Source: Thermococcus cleftensis
GTDB taxonomy: Archaea > Methanobacteriota_B > Thermococci > Thermococcales > Thermococcaceae
Assembly (NCBI RefSeq): GCF_000265525.1
Contig: NC_018015.1
Span: forward strand, 124,001 to 188,000
Reading direction: 5' to 3'
DNA: 64,000 nucleotides
Shown here: positions 7,410 to 16,297 of the stretch, piece by piece
Layout: each line of letters begins with the position of its first letter
How positions within the stretch are numbered: position 1 is the stretch's first letter
Position numbers and translations under genes: made by a program
Notes under the pieces: generated by a model
Database searches by the model: none
Told to the model about the DNA's origin: nothing
Seen by the model: the letters and a program-made list of their open reading frames with translations, nothing else

Positions 7410-9287
7410 ATGAAGAGAACCGCCCTTCTGCTCCTGGTGCTCCTCATCGGAGCCGTCGTTGCCTCGGGCTGTCTGAACGGTAGAGAGACATCAACCACTC
7501 CGAGCACGACTCCCGGCACAACTCCCAGCACTACCCCGAGCGAGACCACCAGCTCTCCCAGCCCAACCGAAACAACGACCACCCCTACGCCCACCGAGAC
7601 CGAGAAGCCGTACTATCCAATAACCGTAACGGACTTCGCCAACAGAACAGTTACCATCGAGAAAGCCCCCGAGAGGGTCGTAACCCTCGCGCCGAGCATA
7701 ACCGAGGACCTCTACTACCTCGGCCTCTTTGAGAGGGTTGTCGGCGTTACCGACTACGACGACTTCCCGCCGGAGGTCGCGAACGTCACGAGGATAGGTG
7801 GCTACGGCCAGTATGCGAACCTGGAGAAGATAGCGTCGCTCGAGCCCGACCTGATTCTCGCGGACAGCTACTCGCTGACGATACTCGACCAGCTAGAGAA
7901 GATAGCCCCCGTCGTCATCGTGGATCCCCACAGCCTTGACGATATCCCAAGGGCCCTCGACCTCTTAGGCAGGGTGTTCAACGCCGAAGAGCAGGCAAAG
8001 AGGGCAACCGCAGAGTTCCAGGCGGGGTTGGAGGAGATAAGCTCGGCGGTGAAGGACGAGCCCAGGATTAAGGTCTTCTACGTCGTCTGGAACAACCCGC
8101 TTATGACCGCTGGAGGTGGAACCTTCATAAGCGACGTCATTGAGCTGGCGGGCGGAGAGAACATCTTCAACGACACCACCGGCTGGCCGACGGTGAGTCC
8201 CGAGCAGGTCATAGAGAGGAACCCGGACGTCATAATCCTCACCCCACACTGTGGCATGACCGTCCAGGACGTCTACAGTGGGCCGTTAGACAACACTAAG
8301 GCCGCCAAGAGTGGAAAAGTCTACGTCATCGAGAACGAGAACGACCTGATACACCCGAGCCCGCGCGTCGTCAGGGGCCTTGAGACCGTTGCCCGGCTCC
8401 TCCACCCGGAGGCCTTCAAGATCGAGTACCCGCTCACCGTGACCGACTTCGCGGGCAGGGAGGTGACCATCGAGAGCGAGCCTATGAGAATAGTCACCTT
8501 GGCTCCAAGCATAACGGAGAGCCTCTTCTACATAGGCGCGGGCGACAAGGTCATCGGGGTTACCGACTACGACGACTTCCCGCCGGCGGTTAAGAACATC
8601 ACCAGGATAGGCGGCTACGGCAAGTACGCCAACCTCGAGGCAATAGCATCGCTCGAGCCGGACCTCATTCTCGCGGACGGCTTCTCGCTGGAGATACTCG
8701 GGAGCCTGGAGAAGATAGCGCCGGTCGTCGTAATCGACCCCAAGAACCTAAGTCAGGTCTACGACGCCATCGAGCTCCTTGGAAGAGTAACCAACCGCGA
8801 GGAGGGCGCGAGGGCAGTCGTGACCGACATGAAGGCCAGGGTAGTCTACGTCACTTCCATGGTCTCCGACCAGCCAAAGGTCAAGACCTTCTTCCTCCTG
8901 AGCTACTACAACGGCTACTGGACGGCCGGAGCAGGAACCTTCATCGATGACCTCATAAGGCTCGCGGGCGGCGAGAACATCTTCGGCGATGTGAGCGGCT
9001 GGGGAGCGGCGAGCGAGGAGCAGATAATAGCCAGGAATCCAGAGGTCATAATAATCTCGCCCAACGCGGGGATAAAGCCCGAAGACCTCTGCTCCGGTCC
9101 CCTCGCGGACGTCGATGCGGTGAAGAAGGGAAGGGTCTACGTCCTCAGCGACGAGAACCTGGTCGTGAGGCCCGGGCCGAGGATAGTGCACGGGCTGGAG
9201 GAGATAGCCGAGTACCTGCACCCCGACGTCTTTAACCTTCAGCCCCAGCCCCTGGCCTGCAACGCAACGGCCGAGACCGGGGGCTGA
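7410..9287 (+). CDS. lipoprotein with two tandem periplasmic-binding (BtuF/Fhu-like) domains
   Basis: A 625-residue exported protein with lipobox VVASGC (Cys21), a Thr/Pro/Ser linker (about 25-68) and two copies of a class III substrate-binding domain (about 70-345 and 348-612). Both copies carry VTDFA, RIVTLAPSITE, GVTDYDDFPP, RIGGYG and ASLEPDLILAD, and end in a GLE helix. These domains bind cobalamin, siderophores or haem for ABC importers. No permease or ATPase gene is adjacent, so the partner must be elsewhere. The two halves are so alike that an internal duplication is plain. It has a strong TTTATATA box near 7354-7361 and a GGTGAT ribosome site. Confidence 0.88.
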   Translation: MKRTALLLLVLLIGAVVASGCLNGRETSTTPSTTPGTTPSTTPSETTSSPSPTETTTTPTPTETEKPYYPITVTDFANRTVTIEKAPERVVTLAPSITEDLYYLGLFERVVGVTDYDDFPPEVANVTRIGGYGQYANLEKIASLEPDLILADSYSLTILDQLEKIAPVVIVDPHSLDDIPRALDLLGRVFNAEEQAKRATAEFQAGLEEISSAVKDEPRIKVFYVVWNNPLMTAGGGTFISDVIELAGGENIFNDTTGWPTVSPEQVIERNPDVIILTPHCGMTVQDVYSGPLDNTKAAKSGKVYVIENENDLIHPSPRVVRGLETVARLLHPEAFKIEYPLTVTDFAGREVTIESEPMRIVTLAPSITESLFYIGAGDKVIGVTDYDDFPPAVKNITRIGGYGKYANLEAIASLEPDLILADGFSLEILGSLEKIAPVVVIDPKNLSQVYDAIELLGRVTNREEGARAVVTDMKARVVYVTSMVSDQPKVKTFFLLSYYNGYWTAGAGTFIDDLIRLAGGENIFGDVSGWGAASEEQIIARNPEVIIISPNAGIKPEDLCSGPLADVDAVKKGRVYVLSDENLVVRPGPRIVHGLEEIAEYLHPDVFNLQPQPLACNATAETGG

Positions 9288-9381
9288 ACCTCCCACTTTT
9301 CTTCTTTGTCCCTGAATGCCATAACATATTCTCGAGGTAACTGTTTTATACTCGAATGCACATAACACCAACGGTGATACC

Positions 9382-10404
9382 ATGCGGGCGATAGAATCGC
9401 TCGACTCAATTAAATTCGACGAACTGCTTGAGAGGCTCGAAGATATGGGGAACAAGCTCCTTCTCGTTAGGGCCTCTGGGGAGAAGATTCTCCTCCACGG
9501 GGGCGGCAGGGTCGTGAAGAAATACACCGAACCGCCTGAGGAGCTGAGAAACGTCGAGATAGTAGAACTGGACAAGTTCGAGTTTCTCGACCACCTCCAG
9601 GGAGAGACAGAAACCCGGGACACTCCGACGGCGGTGGAGTTTTCATATTCCCTCGACGCCCCGAGCGACGTCTACCTGCGCCTCGAGGAAGCCCTCCTAA
9701 AGGCGGTGTCAAGGGCCTACAAGACCCTCGGTGTTGCGATTGGACGGGCCGAGCTGAAGGCTTCCGTGAGATACGGAGCAACCGGTAGGGACATACTCCT
9801 CGTTAGGGGGAACGTGGAGGCATTCTCGGCCGGTGAAGTGGAAAAAACCGAGCTGGCGCGAGTTCTGTCAGAGGCCATATCCCGGGAGACCGGCTTCGAC
9901 ACCAGGGTTGTGATAAGGGAGTTCAGCCTGACCAGAACCCCGGGAAAACCCGTGCTGAAGGTGCCCGCACCTAGGACTCACGTCAGGGGAGGAAGGGTTC
10001 TCGAGGTGCCACTCGGTGGAAAGGACACCGCGGCGATAAACAGGGAGAAGGTGGAGGCGGAGGTCGAGAGAATACTCCGCGAGGCGGGGATAGGAGAGCT
10101 CGCCGGAAAGCTCAAGGAGAGCGGTGGAAAGGGCGTTTCGGCAAGGGCGCTGGAAGCGTTCCTCCTGGAGAGGCTTTCCGGGACCGAGGAGGTCAAAGTG
10201 AATTGGGTCCGGGTCTCTCCAGCAGGAAACGGTGAATTCAAGGTCGCCATTGGGGCCTCCAGGAGGTCGAAGTCGAGGAGCGACGTTGAAATAGCCGAGA
10301 TGATGGGGAAAAGCATAGTAGCCGCTGAAAGGGAGGGTAGGGCCAGGGGGCTGGCTTTTAAGGTTTCCTCGGCGTTCCTGGTGCTGGAGGAGGACATCTA
10401 TTAG
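9382..10404 (+). CDS. DUF2226-related protein with two tandem modules
   Basis: A 340-residue cytoplasmic protein similar in design to the protein at 2462-4159. A short N-terminal domain (about 1-75, with VRASGEKILLHGGGRVV) is followed by two modules of about 95 residues (about 88-180 and 245-340), each helix, beta hairpin, helix, strand. The second carries SRSDVEIAEMMGKSIVAA, matching the SSRDVEIAEKRMLHAVSK of the larger protein. A helical segment (EVERILREAGIGELAGKL) before the last module also has a counterpart there (EVEQLLKEAGIDELSVL). No active-site motif is visible; function unknown. A TTTTATAC box at 9344-9351 and GGTGAT before ATG support the start. Confidence 0.7.
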   Translation: MRAIESLDSIKFDELLERLEDMGNKLLLVRASGEKILLHGGGRVVKKYTEPPEELRNVEIVELDKFEFLDHLQGETETRDTPTAVEFSYSLDAPSDVYLRLEEALLKAVSRAYKTLGVAIGRAELKASVRYGATGRDILLVRGNVEAFSAGEVEKTELARVLSEAISRETGFDTRVVIREFSLTRTPGKPVLKVPAPRTHVRGGRVLEVPLGGKDTAAINREKVEAEVERILREAGIGELAGKLKESGGKGVSARALEAFLLERLSGTEEVKVNWVRVSPAGNGEFKVAIGASRRSKSRSDVEIAEMMGKSIVAAEREGRARGLAFKVSSAFLVLEEDIY

Positions 10405-10453
10405 GGTTCAATAACGTTAAAAGCTCCCTTCCCTATTTTCCCACGGTGGGAGC

Positions 10454-10630
10454 ATGGAGAGGAAGACGTTCTACAGAATCCTGCTCGCTGTGGTTCTGGT
10501 CCTCACGGGGATTTACACCCTCGGAATAATGGGCGTCATACCCTTCCAGTGGAGCTACTACATCACCATCTTCATGATAATCCTCTTCTTCTATCTCAAG
10601 CTGGACAAGATGTCGCGGGGAGAGCCCTAA
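10454..10630 (+). CDS. small two-helix membrane protein
   Basis: A 58-codon open frame with a good ribosome site (GGTGGGAGC just before ATG). The product starts MERKTFYRILLAVVLVLTG and has two transmembrane helices (about 8-28 and 34-50) with a short KLDKMSRGEP cytoplasmic end. Codon use agrees with neighbouring genes and a TTAAAA box lies about 30 bases upstream. No family is recognised. Its stop overlaps the end of a convergent minus-strand reading frame by four bases. Confidence 0.65.
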   Translation: MERKTFYRILLAVVLVLTGIYTLGIMGVIPFQWSYYITIFMIILFFYLKLDKMSRGEP

Positions 10631-10847
10631 TAGGCCTTTCGCAGGGCCCTCACTGAGAGGAGAATGAACCCCAGGGCCATCAGGAGCAGGAGGGAGAGCG
10701 AATAAAGCGGTAGGTTACCGTTGCCGCTGAACGCAATTGAGAAAACTATGCATTCGTCGTGGTACCTCCATTCCCAGCCTGGCTCCGTCCCAGCGGGAGT
10801 TAGAGAGACTGTGAGCATGAACAGCAACAAGGAACGAGCTGCTTCAT
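10627..10847 (-). pseudogene. small secreted/membrane protein gene with one frameshift
   Basis: On the minus strand an ATG at 10847, about 34 bases after a TATA-like TTTTTATT (near 10878-10885), starts MKQLVP. One base out of phase, TTG at 10830 continues as LLLFMLTVSLTPAGTEP and a 67-codon frame ending in a transmembrane helix and RALRKAY. Joining the two frames by one base in the GTTCCTTG run gives a normal signal peptide (MKQLV-P-LLLFMLTVSLTPAG), a short ectodomain with one Cys and a C-terminal anchor, about 73 residues. This reading suggests a one-base deletion, a sequencing error or a decayed gene. Function unknown. Confidence 0.45.
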
Positions 10848-10951
10848 GTCAAAACCATCATCAGTTAGGGCACCCTAATAAAAATCTTGCGGTTCAAGCC
10901 CAAAAGTCAATTCCTTTTGTTTTCTCTTTTGGTCCGGCTAAACAAACGATG

Positions 10952-10997
10952 TAAACCTTTGGTTTAGAATTTTCGGGTTTAAAAACGCTTTTTTATC
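10952..10997 (+). promoter_or_regulatory. promoter/operator region of the soluble hydrogenase operon
   Basis: A perfect inverted repeat TAAACC-TTT-GGTTTA occupies 10952-10966. It overlaps GTTTAGAAT (10962-10970), which matches the SurR core GTTn3AAC at all but the last position. TATA candidates follow at 10977-10984 and 10988-10995 (CTTTTTTATCC). A regulator site upstream of TATA is the arrangement expected for activation; SurR is known to activate hydrogenase operons in Pyrococcus. Assignment to SurR here is inference from one imperfect site. Confidence 0.45.
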
Positions 10998-11028
10998 CGC
11001 CGATTAAGCATCAGTTGAGGGGATAAAG

Positions 11029-11082
11029 ATGAGCACGTGCATAATCCTGTTCATTGGAGGTGGTTGGGTTGAGATACGTTAA
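11029..11082 (+). CDS. upstream ORF overlapping the hydB start
   Basis: A 17-codon ORF in the leader of the hydrogenase operon. It starts at ATG with GAGGGGAT about six bases before it, reads [17 protein letters not shown] and stops at TAA 11080-11082, 14 bases inside hydB, which itself starts at a weak TTG. The ribosome site of hydB (GGAGGTGG) lies within this ORF, so translating it should affect hydB initiation. It may be a leader peptide or chance; no protein family is implied. Confidence 0.35.
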   Translation: MSTCIILFIGGGWVEIR

Positions 11083-12172
11083 GCTTCCGAAGGAGAACAC
11101 CTACGCGTTCCTTGAAAGGCTGAAGGAGTGGGGCAAGCTCTACGCCCCGGTTAAGATATCCGAGAAGTTCTACGACTTCAGGGAGATAGACGACGTCAGG
11201 AAGGTCGAGTTTCACTACAACAGGACGATAATGCCGCCAAAGAAGTTCTTCTTCCTGCCTAGAGAAAAGCTCTTCGAGTTCAACCTTGCAAAAGCGGAGT
11301 ACAAGGAGGTCATCGAAGAGGTTGAACCCTTCGTACTCTTCGGTCTCCACGCCTGCGACATCTTTGGCCTCAAGATACTCGACACAGTTTACCTCGACGA
11401 ACTCCCGGACAAGTACTACAGGGTGAGGCGTGAGAAGGGCATCATTATAGGCATCAGCTGTATGCCCGACGAGTACTGCTTCTGCAACCTCCGTGAAACG
11501 GACTTCGCCGACGACGGCTTCGACCTGTTCCTTCACGAGCTTCCGGACGGCTGGCTCGTCCGCGTCGGAACCCCAACCGGGCACCGCATAGTGGACAAGA
11601 ACATCAAGCTCTTCGAGGAGGTCACCACCGAGGACATCTGCAACTTCCGCGAGTTCGAGAACAAACGCTCGAAGGCCTTCAAGTACCACGAGGACTGGAG
11701 CAACCTTCGCTACCTCCTCGAGCTCGAGATGGAGCACCCGATGTGGGACGAGCAGGCTGAAATCTGCCTCGCCTGCGGCAACTGCAACACCACCTGTCCG
11801 ACGTGCCGCTGCTACGAGGTGCAGGACATAGTCAGCCTCGACGGGAACACCGGCTACCGTGAGAGGCGCTGGGACTCCTGCCAGCTCAGGAGCCACGGTC
11901 TGGTTGCTGGAGGCCACAACTTCAGGCCGACGAAGAAGGCCCGCTTCATGAACCGCTACCTCTGCAAGAACTCCTACAATGAGAAGCTCGGCATAAGCTA
12001 CTGCGTCGGCTGTGGAAGGTGCACATACTTCTGCCCTGCGGGAATAAACTTCGTGAAGAACCTGCGCACGATAATGGGTCTCGAAGAGAAGACCTGCCCC
12101 TCCGAGATAAGTGAGGAGATCCCGAAGAGGGGCTTCGCCTACGCTTCGGAGATAAGGGGTGAGGACATATGA
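11069..12172 (+). CDS. hydB: soluble hydrogenase I beta subunit (sulfhydrogenase, Fe-S)
   Basis: A 367-residue iron-sulfur subunit of the heterotetrameric cytosolic NADP-linked [NiFe]-hydrogenase (sulfhydrogenase). The C-terminal third holds two ferredoxin-like motifs, [14 protein letters not shown] and [14 protein letters not shown], plus further Cys (CMPDEYCFC), which carry electrons between the small subunit and the flavin subunit. It closely resembles Pyrococcus HydB over its whole length. The TTG at 11069 is chosen because GGAGGTGG is five to six bases upstream and [12 protein letters not shown] is the family N-terminus. The next gene overlaps by ATGA. Confidence 0.95.
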   Translation: MRYVKLPKENTYAFLERLKEWGKLYAPVKISEKFYDFREIDDVRKVEFHYNRTIMPPKKFFFLPREKLFEFNLAKAEYKEVIEEVEPFVLFGLHACDIFGLKILDTVYLDELPDKYYRVRREKGIIIGISCMPDEYCFCNLRETDFADDGFDLFLHELPDGWLVRVGTPTGHRIVDKNIKLFEEVTTEDICNFREFENKRSKAFKYHEDWSNLRYLLELEMEHPMWDEQAEICLACGNCNTTCPTCRCYEVQDIVSLDGNTGYRERRWDSCQLRSHGLVAGGHNFRPTKKARFMNRYLCKNSYNEKLGISYCVGCGRCTYFCPAGINFVKNLRTIMGLEEKTCPSEISEEIPKRGFAYASEIRGEDI

Positions 12173-13053
12173 GCGAGGTAGTTCCAAGGGAGATCATGAT
12201 GCCCGGCGAGAATCCCTACGCCCTTCATAAGGTTAAAGTGCTCAAGGTGTACCCGCTAACAGAGACGGAAAAGCTGTTCCTGTTCCGCTTCGAGGACCCG
12301 GAGATAGCCGAGAGGTGGACCTTCAAGCCCGGCCAGTTCGTCCAGCTCACCATACCCGGCGTTGGAGAGGTTCCGATAAGCATATGCTCCTCCGCGATGA
12401 GGAAGGGTTTCTTCGAGCTGTGCATCAGGAAAGCCGGGAGGGTCACCACAGTCGTCCACAGGCTCCAGCCAGGGGATACAGTCCTCGTTCGCGGTCCCTA
12501 CGGTAACGGCTTCCCCGTTGATGAGTGGGAGGGAATGGATTTACTGCTCATCGCCGCCGGTCTCGGAACGGCACCGCTCAGGAGTGTCTTCCTCTATGCC
12601 ATGGACAACCGCTGGAAGTACGGCAACATAACCTTCATCAACACGGCCCGCTATGGAAAAGACCTGCTCTTCTACAAGGAGCTCGAAGCGATGAAGGACC
12701 TCGCCGAGGCCGAGAACGTCAAGATAATCCAGAGCGTTACGCGCGACCCAGACTGGCCGGGAAGGCACGGCAGGCCCCAGAAGTTCATAGTCGAGGCTAA
12801 CACCAACCCGAAGAAAACGGCGGTGGCAATCTGCGGCCCGCCGAGAATGTACAAGTCGGTCTTTGAGGCCCTAATCAACTACGGCTACCGGCCGGAGAAC
12901 ATCTACGTGACGCTGGAGAGGAAGATGAAGTGCGGCATAGGCAAGTGCGGCCACTGCAACGTCGGAACGAGCACGAGCTGGAAGTACATCTGCAAGGACG
13001 GCCCGGTCTTCACGTACTTCGACATAGTATCAACGCCTGGCTTACTGGACTGA
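12169..13053 (+). CDS. hydG: soluble hydrogenase I gamma subunit (FAD/NAD(P)-binding)
   Basis: A 294-residue flavoprotein reductase subunit that passes electrons between NAD(P)H and the Fe-S chain. Residues about 15-110 form the FAD-binding barrel ([13 protein letters not shown]), and residues about 115-235 the NAD(P)-binding fold ([14 protein letters not shown], ending AICGPPRMY). The C-terminal [12 protein letters not shown] with one further Cys (YICKDGP) binds a [2Fe-2S] cluster as in dihydroorotate dehydrogenase electron-transfer subunits. The start overlaps the hydB stop (ATGA), so translation is coupled. Second gene of hydBGDA. Confidence 0.95.
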   Translation: MSEVVPREIMMPGENPYALHKVKVLKVYPLTETEKLFLFRFEDPEIAERWTFKPGQFVQLTIPGVGEVPISICSSAMRKGFFELCIRKAGRVTTVVHRLQPGDTVLVRGPYGNGFPVDEWEGMDLLLIAAGLGTAPLRSVFLYAMDNRWKYGNITFINTARYGKDLLFYKELEAMKDLAEAENVKIIQSVTRDPDWPGRHGRPQKFIVEANTNPKKTAVAICGPPRMYKSVFEALINYGYRPENIYVTLERKMKCGIGKCGHCNVGTSTSWKYICKDGPVFTYFDIVSTPGLLD

Positions 13054-13063
13054 GGTGGTGGAG

Positions 13064-13858
13064 ATGGAGGAGAAGAAAATTAGGATCGGCTTTTACGCCC
13101 TCACCTCATGCTACGGCTGCCAGCTCCAGTTAGCTATGATGGACGAGCTCCTCCAGCTGCTTCCGCGCGCTGAAATCGTCTGCTGGTACATGCTCGAGCG
13201 CGACAGCTACGAGGACGAGCCGGTTGATATAGCCTTCATCGAGGGAAGCGTTTCAACGGAGGAAGAGGTTGAGCTCGTCAAGAGGATACGCGAGAACGCG
13301 AAAATCGTTGTGGCCGTCGGTTCCTGCGCCGTCCAAGGAGGTGTGCAGAGCTGGGAGAAGGACAAGAGCCTTGAGGAGCTATGGAAGACCGTCTACGGTG
13401 ACGGAAAGGTCAAGTTCGAGCCGAAGATGGCCGAGCCGGTCGAGAACTACATCAAGGTGGACTACCGCATCTACGGCTGCCCGCCGGAGAAGAAGGACTT
13501 CCTCTACGCGATAGGCACCTTCCTCGTCGGCTCCTGGCCGGAGGACATCGACTACCCCGTCTGCGTTGAGTGCAGGCTGAAGGGACACCCGTGCATTCTC
13601 ATCGAGAAAGGCGAACCGTGCCTTGGACCGATAACGAGGGCCGGCTGCGACGCGAGGTGCCCGGGATTCGGGGTGGCGTGCATCGGTTGCCGCGGCGCGA
13701 TAGGCTACGATGTTGCCTGGTTCGACTCACTCGCCAGGACGTTCAAGGAGAAGGGACTCACCAAGGAGGAGATACTGGAGCGTATGAAGATGTTCAACGC
13801 CTACAACCCAAAGCTCGAGGAGATGGTTGAGAAGATATTCCAGGAGGTGGAAGAATGA
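13064..13858 (+). CDS. hydD: soluble hydrogenase I delta (small) subunit
   Basis: A 264-residue [NiFe]-hydrogenase small subunit that carries three Fe-S clusters from the active site toward HydB. The proximal-cluster motif TSCYGCQ is at the N-terminus, with GSCAVQGG and YGCPPEK following, and Cys-rich segments [27 protein letters not shown] and CIGCRG toward the end. No signal peptide or Tat motif is present, in keeping with a cytosolic enzyme. The ATG at 13064 follows GAGGTGGTGG; the GTG at 13055 is inside that site. It overlaps hydA by ATGA. Confidence 0.95.
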   Translation: MEEKKIRIGFYALTSCYGCQLQLAMMDELLQLLPRAEIVCWYMLERDSYEDEPVDIAFIEGSVSTEEEVELVKRIRENAKIVVAVGSCAVQGGVQSWEKDKSLEELWKTVYGDGKVKFEPKMAEPVENYIKVDYRIYGCPPEKKDFLYAIGTFLVGSWPEDIDYPVCVECRLKGHPCILIEKGEPCLGPITRAGCDARCPGFGVACIGCRGAIGYDVAWFDSLARTFKEKGLTKEEILERMKMFNAYNPKLEEMVEKIFQEVEE

Positions 13859-15141
13859 AGAACCTCTACCTTCCGATCACCGTTGACCACATAGCGCGCG
13901 TTGAGGGTAAGGGTGGCGCGGAGATCATAGTGGGCGACGAGGGTGTCAAGGAGGTCAGGCTCAACATCATAGAGGGGCCAAGGTTCTTCGAGGCCATAAC
14001 CATAGGCAAGAAGCTCGACGAGGCCCTAGCGGTCTACCCGAGGATATGCTCCTTCTGTTCGGCTGCCCACAAGCTCACCGCGGTGGAGGCGGCCGAGAAG
14101 GCAATCGGATTTGAACCGCGCGAGGAGATACAGGCCCTCAGGGAGGTTCTCTACATCGGGGACATGATAGAGAGCCACGCTCTGCACCTCTACCTCCTCG
14201 TTCTCCCCGACTACCTAGGCTACTCCAACCCGCTCAAGATGGTGGACGAGTACAGGAAGGAGATAGGCATAGCCCTCGACCTCAAGAACCTCGGAAGCTG
14301 GATGATGGACGAGCTCGGAGCGAGGGCGATACACCAGGAGAACGTCGTCCTCGGCGGCTTCGGCAAGCTGCCAGGCAGGGCAACCCTTGAGAAGATGAAG
14401 AGGCGCCTTCAGGAGGCCCTTCCGAAGGCAGAGTACACCTTTGAGCTGTTCTCCAAGCTGGAGCAGTACGAAGAAGTTGAGGGTCCGATAACTCACCTGG
14501 CGGTGAAGCCTAGGGGAGACCTCTACGGGATCTACGGTGACCACATAAAGGCCAGCGATGGCAACGAGTTCCCGAGCGAGGACTACAAGGAGCACATAAG
14601 GGAGTTCGTGGTCGAGCACAGCTTCGCCAAGCACTCCCACTACCACGGGGAGCCCTTCATGGTCGGGGCGATATCGAGGGTCGTCAACAACGCCCCGCTC
14701 CTCTACGGAAGGGCGAAGGAGCTCTACAAGAGCCACAGGGAGTTGCTCAGGCCGACCAACCCCTTCGCCAACAACCTCGCCCAAGCCCTTGAGCTGGTCT
14801 ACTTCACCGAGAGGGCCATCGACCTCATAGACGAGGCCCTAGCCAAGTGGCCGATAAGGCCGAGGGACGAGGTCGAGATGAGGGACGGGTTCGGCGTTTC
14901 CACGACGGAGGCACCGCGCGGGATACTCGTTTACGCCCTCCAGGTCAAGGACGGAAGGGTGGCTTACGCTGACATAATAACACCGACCGCGTTTAACTTA
15001 GCGATGATGGAAGTCCACGTGAGAATGATGGCCGAGAAGCACTACAACGACGACCCGGAGAGGCTCAAGTACCTCGCGGAGATGGTCGTCCGCGCCTACG
15101 ACCCGTGCATCTCCTGTTCGGTGCACGTCGCGAGGCTCTGA
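13855..15141 (+). CDS. hydA: soluble hydrogenase I alpha (large, NiFe) subunit
   Basis: A 428-residue large subunit that holds the NiFe active site and reversibly oxidises H2. Both CxxC ligand pairs are intact: RICSFC (Cys65, Cys68) and DPCISCSVH (Cys418, Cys421). Four residues (VARL) follow the final His424, the expected tail removed by the maturation protease encoded at 15806. Unlike the Mbs large subunit at 61572, all four nickel ligands are kept, so this is a working hydrogenase. Last structural gene of the operon; vapBC follows after 50 bases. Confidence 0.96.
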   Translation: MKNLYLPITVDHIARVEGKGGAEIIVGDEGVKEVRLNIIEGPRFFEAITIGKKLDEALAVYPRICSFCSAAHKLTAVEAAEKAIGFEPREEIQALREVLYIGDMIESHALHLYLLVLPDYLGYSNPLKMVDEYRKEIGIALDLKNLGSWMMDELGARAIHQENVVLGGFGKLPGRATLEKMKRRLQEALPKAEYTFELFSKLEQYEEVEGPITHLAVKPRGDLYGIYGDHIKASDGNEFPSEDYKEHIREFVVEHSFAKHSHYHGEPFMVGAISRVVNNAPLLYGRAKELYKSHRELLRPTNPFANNLAQALELVYFTERAIDLIDEALAKWPIRPRDEVEMRDGFGVSTTEAPRGILVYALQVKDGRVAYADIITPTAFNLAMMEVHVRMMAEKHYNDDPERLKYLAEMVVRAYDPCISCSVHVARL

Positions 15142-15191
15142 TTTCTCAACTTTTTTAAGGCCTTGAGAATTACCAAAGACTGGGGAGGAAA

Positions 15192-15407
15192 ATGGGAGAG
15201 ATAGTCATCCGGGTGAACGTTCCCGAGGGTTATGAGGAGAGCTTCAAAAAAGAAGTTGAGGAGATGGCCAAATACCTCAGAAACCGCGAAAAACTACGGA
15301 AAAACATGGAGAAGCTCTTTGGGATACTCAAGACAGACAAAACATGGAAAGAGATGAAGAGGGAGATGCATGAGGAACGTCTTGCTAGATACCTCGATTC
15401 TTATTGA
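15192..15407 (+). CDS. VapB-type antitoxin
   Basis: A 71-residue, highly charged protein with a short N-terminal strand (GEIVIRVNVPEGYEESF) and long Lys/Glu-rich helices, the usual form of VapB antitoxins that neutralise a PIN toxin and repress their own promoter. It overlaps the PIN-domain gene by 38 bases. GGGGAGG precedes the ATG by about four bases, and a CTTTTTTAAGG box at about 15150-15160 gives the pair its own promoter downstream of hydA. The call relies mainly on pairing with the toxin. Confidence 0.7.
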   Translation: MGEIVIRVNVPEGYEESFKKEVEEMAKYLRNREKLRKNMEKLFGILKTDKTWKEMKREMHEERLARYLDSY

Positions 15408-15801
15408 GCACTTCAAGGGGAACCCTAAAGCCAGGAAAATCCTTTTGGGTCTCATAGATTCGGGTGACGCCCTTTTCGTGAATCCAATAGTCTTCAGTGA
15501 GGTTGTCTACCTCCTGATCGGCTTCTATTCTGGTGTATCCCCGAGGAGTATAAAGGGAAAACCTGAAAGACTGCCTTCAGAACTGGATCTGATTTTTGAA
15601 TCCCTTCAAGAGTATGCCTTTGTCGAACTCGGCGGGAGGACGTCTCAAATAGCCAAAAACCTCATCCAAAAGTACGCCATGCTCCCTAACGATGCACTGA
15701 TTCTTGCAACCTGCATCGAGCACGGTTTTGCACTGGCAACTCTCGATGACGACTTTGAAGGCCCCGCACGGGCAGAAGGTGTCGAGCTGATAACGGGGTG
15801 A
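15370..15801 (+). CDS. VapC-type PIN-domain toxin
   Basis: A 143-residue PIN domain, a Mg-dependent RNase that usually cuts tRNA or rRNA. Acidic active-site residues are visible: LLDTSILIEHF (Asp7), NPIVFSEVVY (Glu), LPNDALILATCIEHG (Asp) and ATLDDDF near the end. Length and order match VapC. It overlaps the antitoxin gene, and its stop lies just before the maturation-protease start, with GGTGAT bridging the two. Base composition is a little richer in A+T than the flanking hydrogenase genes, consistent with later insertion. Confidence 0.85.
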   Translation: MRNVLLDTSILIEHFKGNPKARKILLGLIDSGDALFVNPIVFSEVVYLLIGFYSGVSPRSIKGKPERLPSELDLIFESLQEYAFVELGGRTSQIAKNLIQKYAMLPNDALILATCIEHGFALATLDDDFEGPARAEGVELITG

Positions 15802-15805
15802 TAGC

Positions 15806-16267
15806 TTGAGAACACTCATCCTTGCCCTCGGCAACGAACTGATGAAGGACGATGGAATAGGACTGAAGGCCGGCAGAATACTCTCGGAGAAGGGGTACAA
15901 CGTCCTCGAAGTTGGAACGGACATATTCATGCTCTCCGCCCACTACAAAGGCGAGGAGCGGTTGATAATCATCGATGCAATCCTGAGCGAAAAGCTTGAG
16001 CCCGGAAAGATAATCCACCTGAGGGGCGAAGAGGTCTTCGAGAAGCTGAAGGGGGAGATAAGGAGCGCCCACTTCATGGGAGCGATAGACGGCCTTAAGC
16101 TCCTCATGGCCCTGGACGAGCGCCTTGCCAAAGCGGATATACACTTCATCGGCGTCGTCGCGAAAGAGGTAGACCTCGGTATGGAGCTGAGCGAGGAAGT
16201 CGAGAATGCCCTCCCAAAAGTGGTCGAACTCGTTGAAAAACTTGCAGAAACTGAATCACGGAATTAA
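15806..16267 (+). CDS. hydrogenase maturation protease (HycI/HyaD family)
   Basis: A 153-residue endopeptidase that trims the C-terminal tail of a [NiFe]-hydrogenase large subunit once nickel is in place. The N-terminal ALGNELMKDDGIG carries the nickel-sensing acidic residues, and the VGTDIFML and IDAILSEKLEPG segments are typical. Its likely substrate is HydA, whose tail after SCSVH is VARL. It starts at TTG with GGTGAT before it, five bases after the vapC stop, so it may be read from the hyd promoter, the vap promoter or both. Confidence 0.9.
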   Translation: MRTLILALGNELMKDDGIGLKAGRILSEKGYNVLEVGTDIFMLSAHYKGEERLIIIDAILSEKLEPGKIIHLRGEEVFEKLKGEIRSAHFMGAIDGLKLLMALDERLAKADIHFIGVVAKEVDLGMELSEEVENALPKVVELVEKLAETESRN

Positions 16268-16297
16268 ATAAAAATTGAATCGAAGAACCGAAGAGAA

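Noticed and set aside
10976-10987. GTTTAAAAAC as a SurR site before hydB
   Set aside because: The spacer is four bases, not three; it is better read as part of a TATA element.
11051-12187. Long antisense frame (378 codons) over hydB
   Set aside because: It mirrors a well-recognised gene; GC-rich third positions keep opposite frames open, and the peptide is biased (Val/Leu/Ala/Glu/Arg) with no family features.
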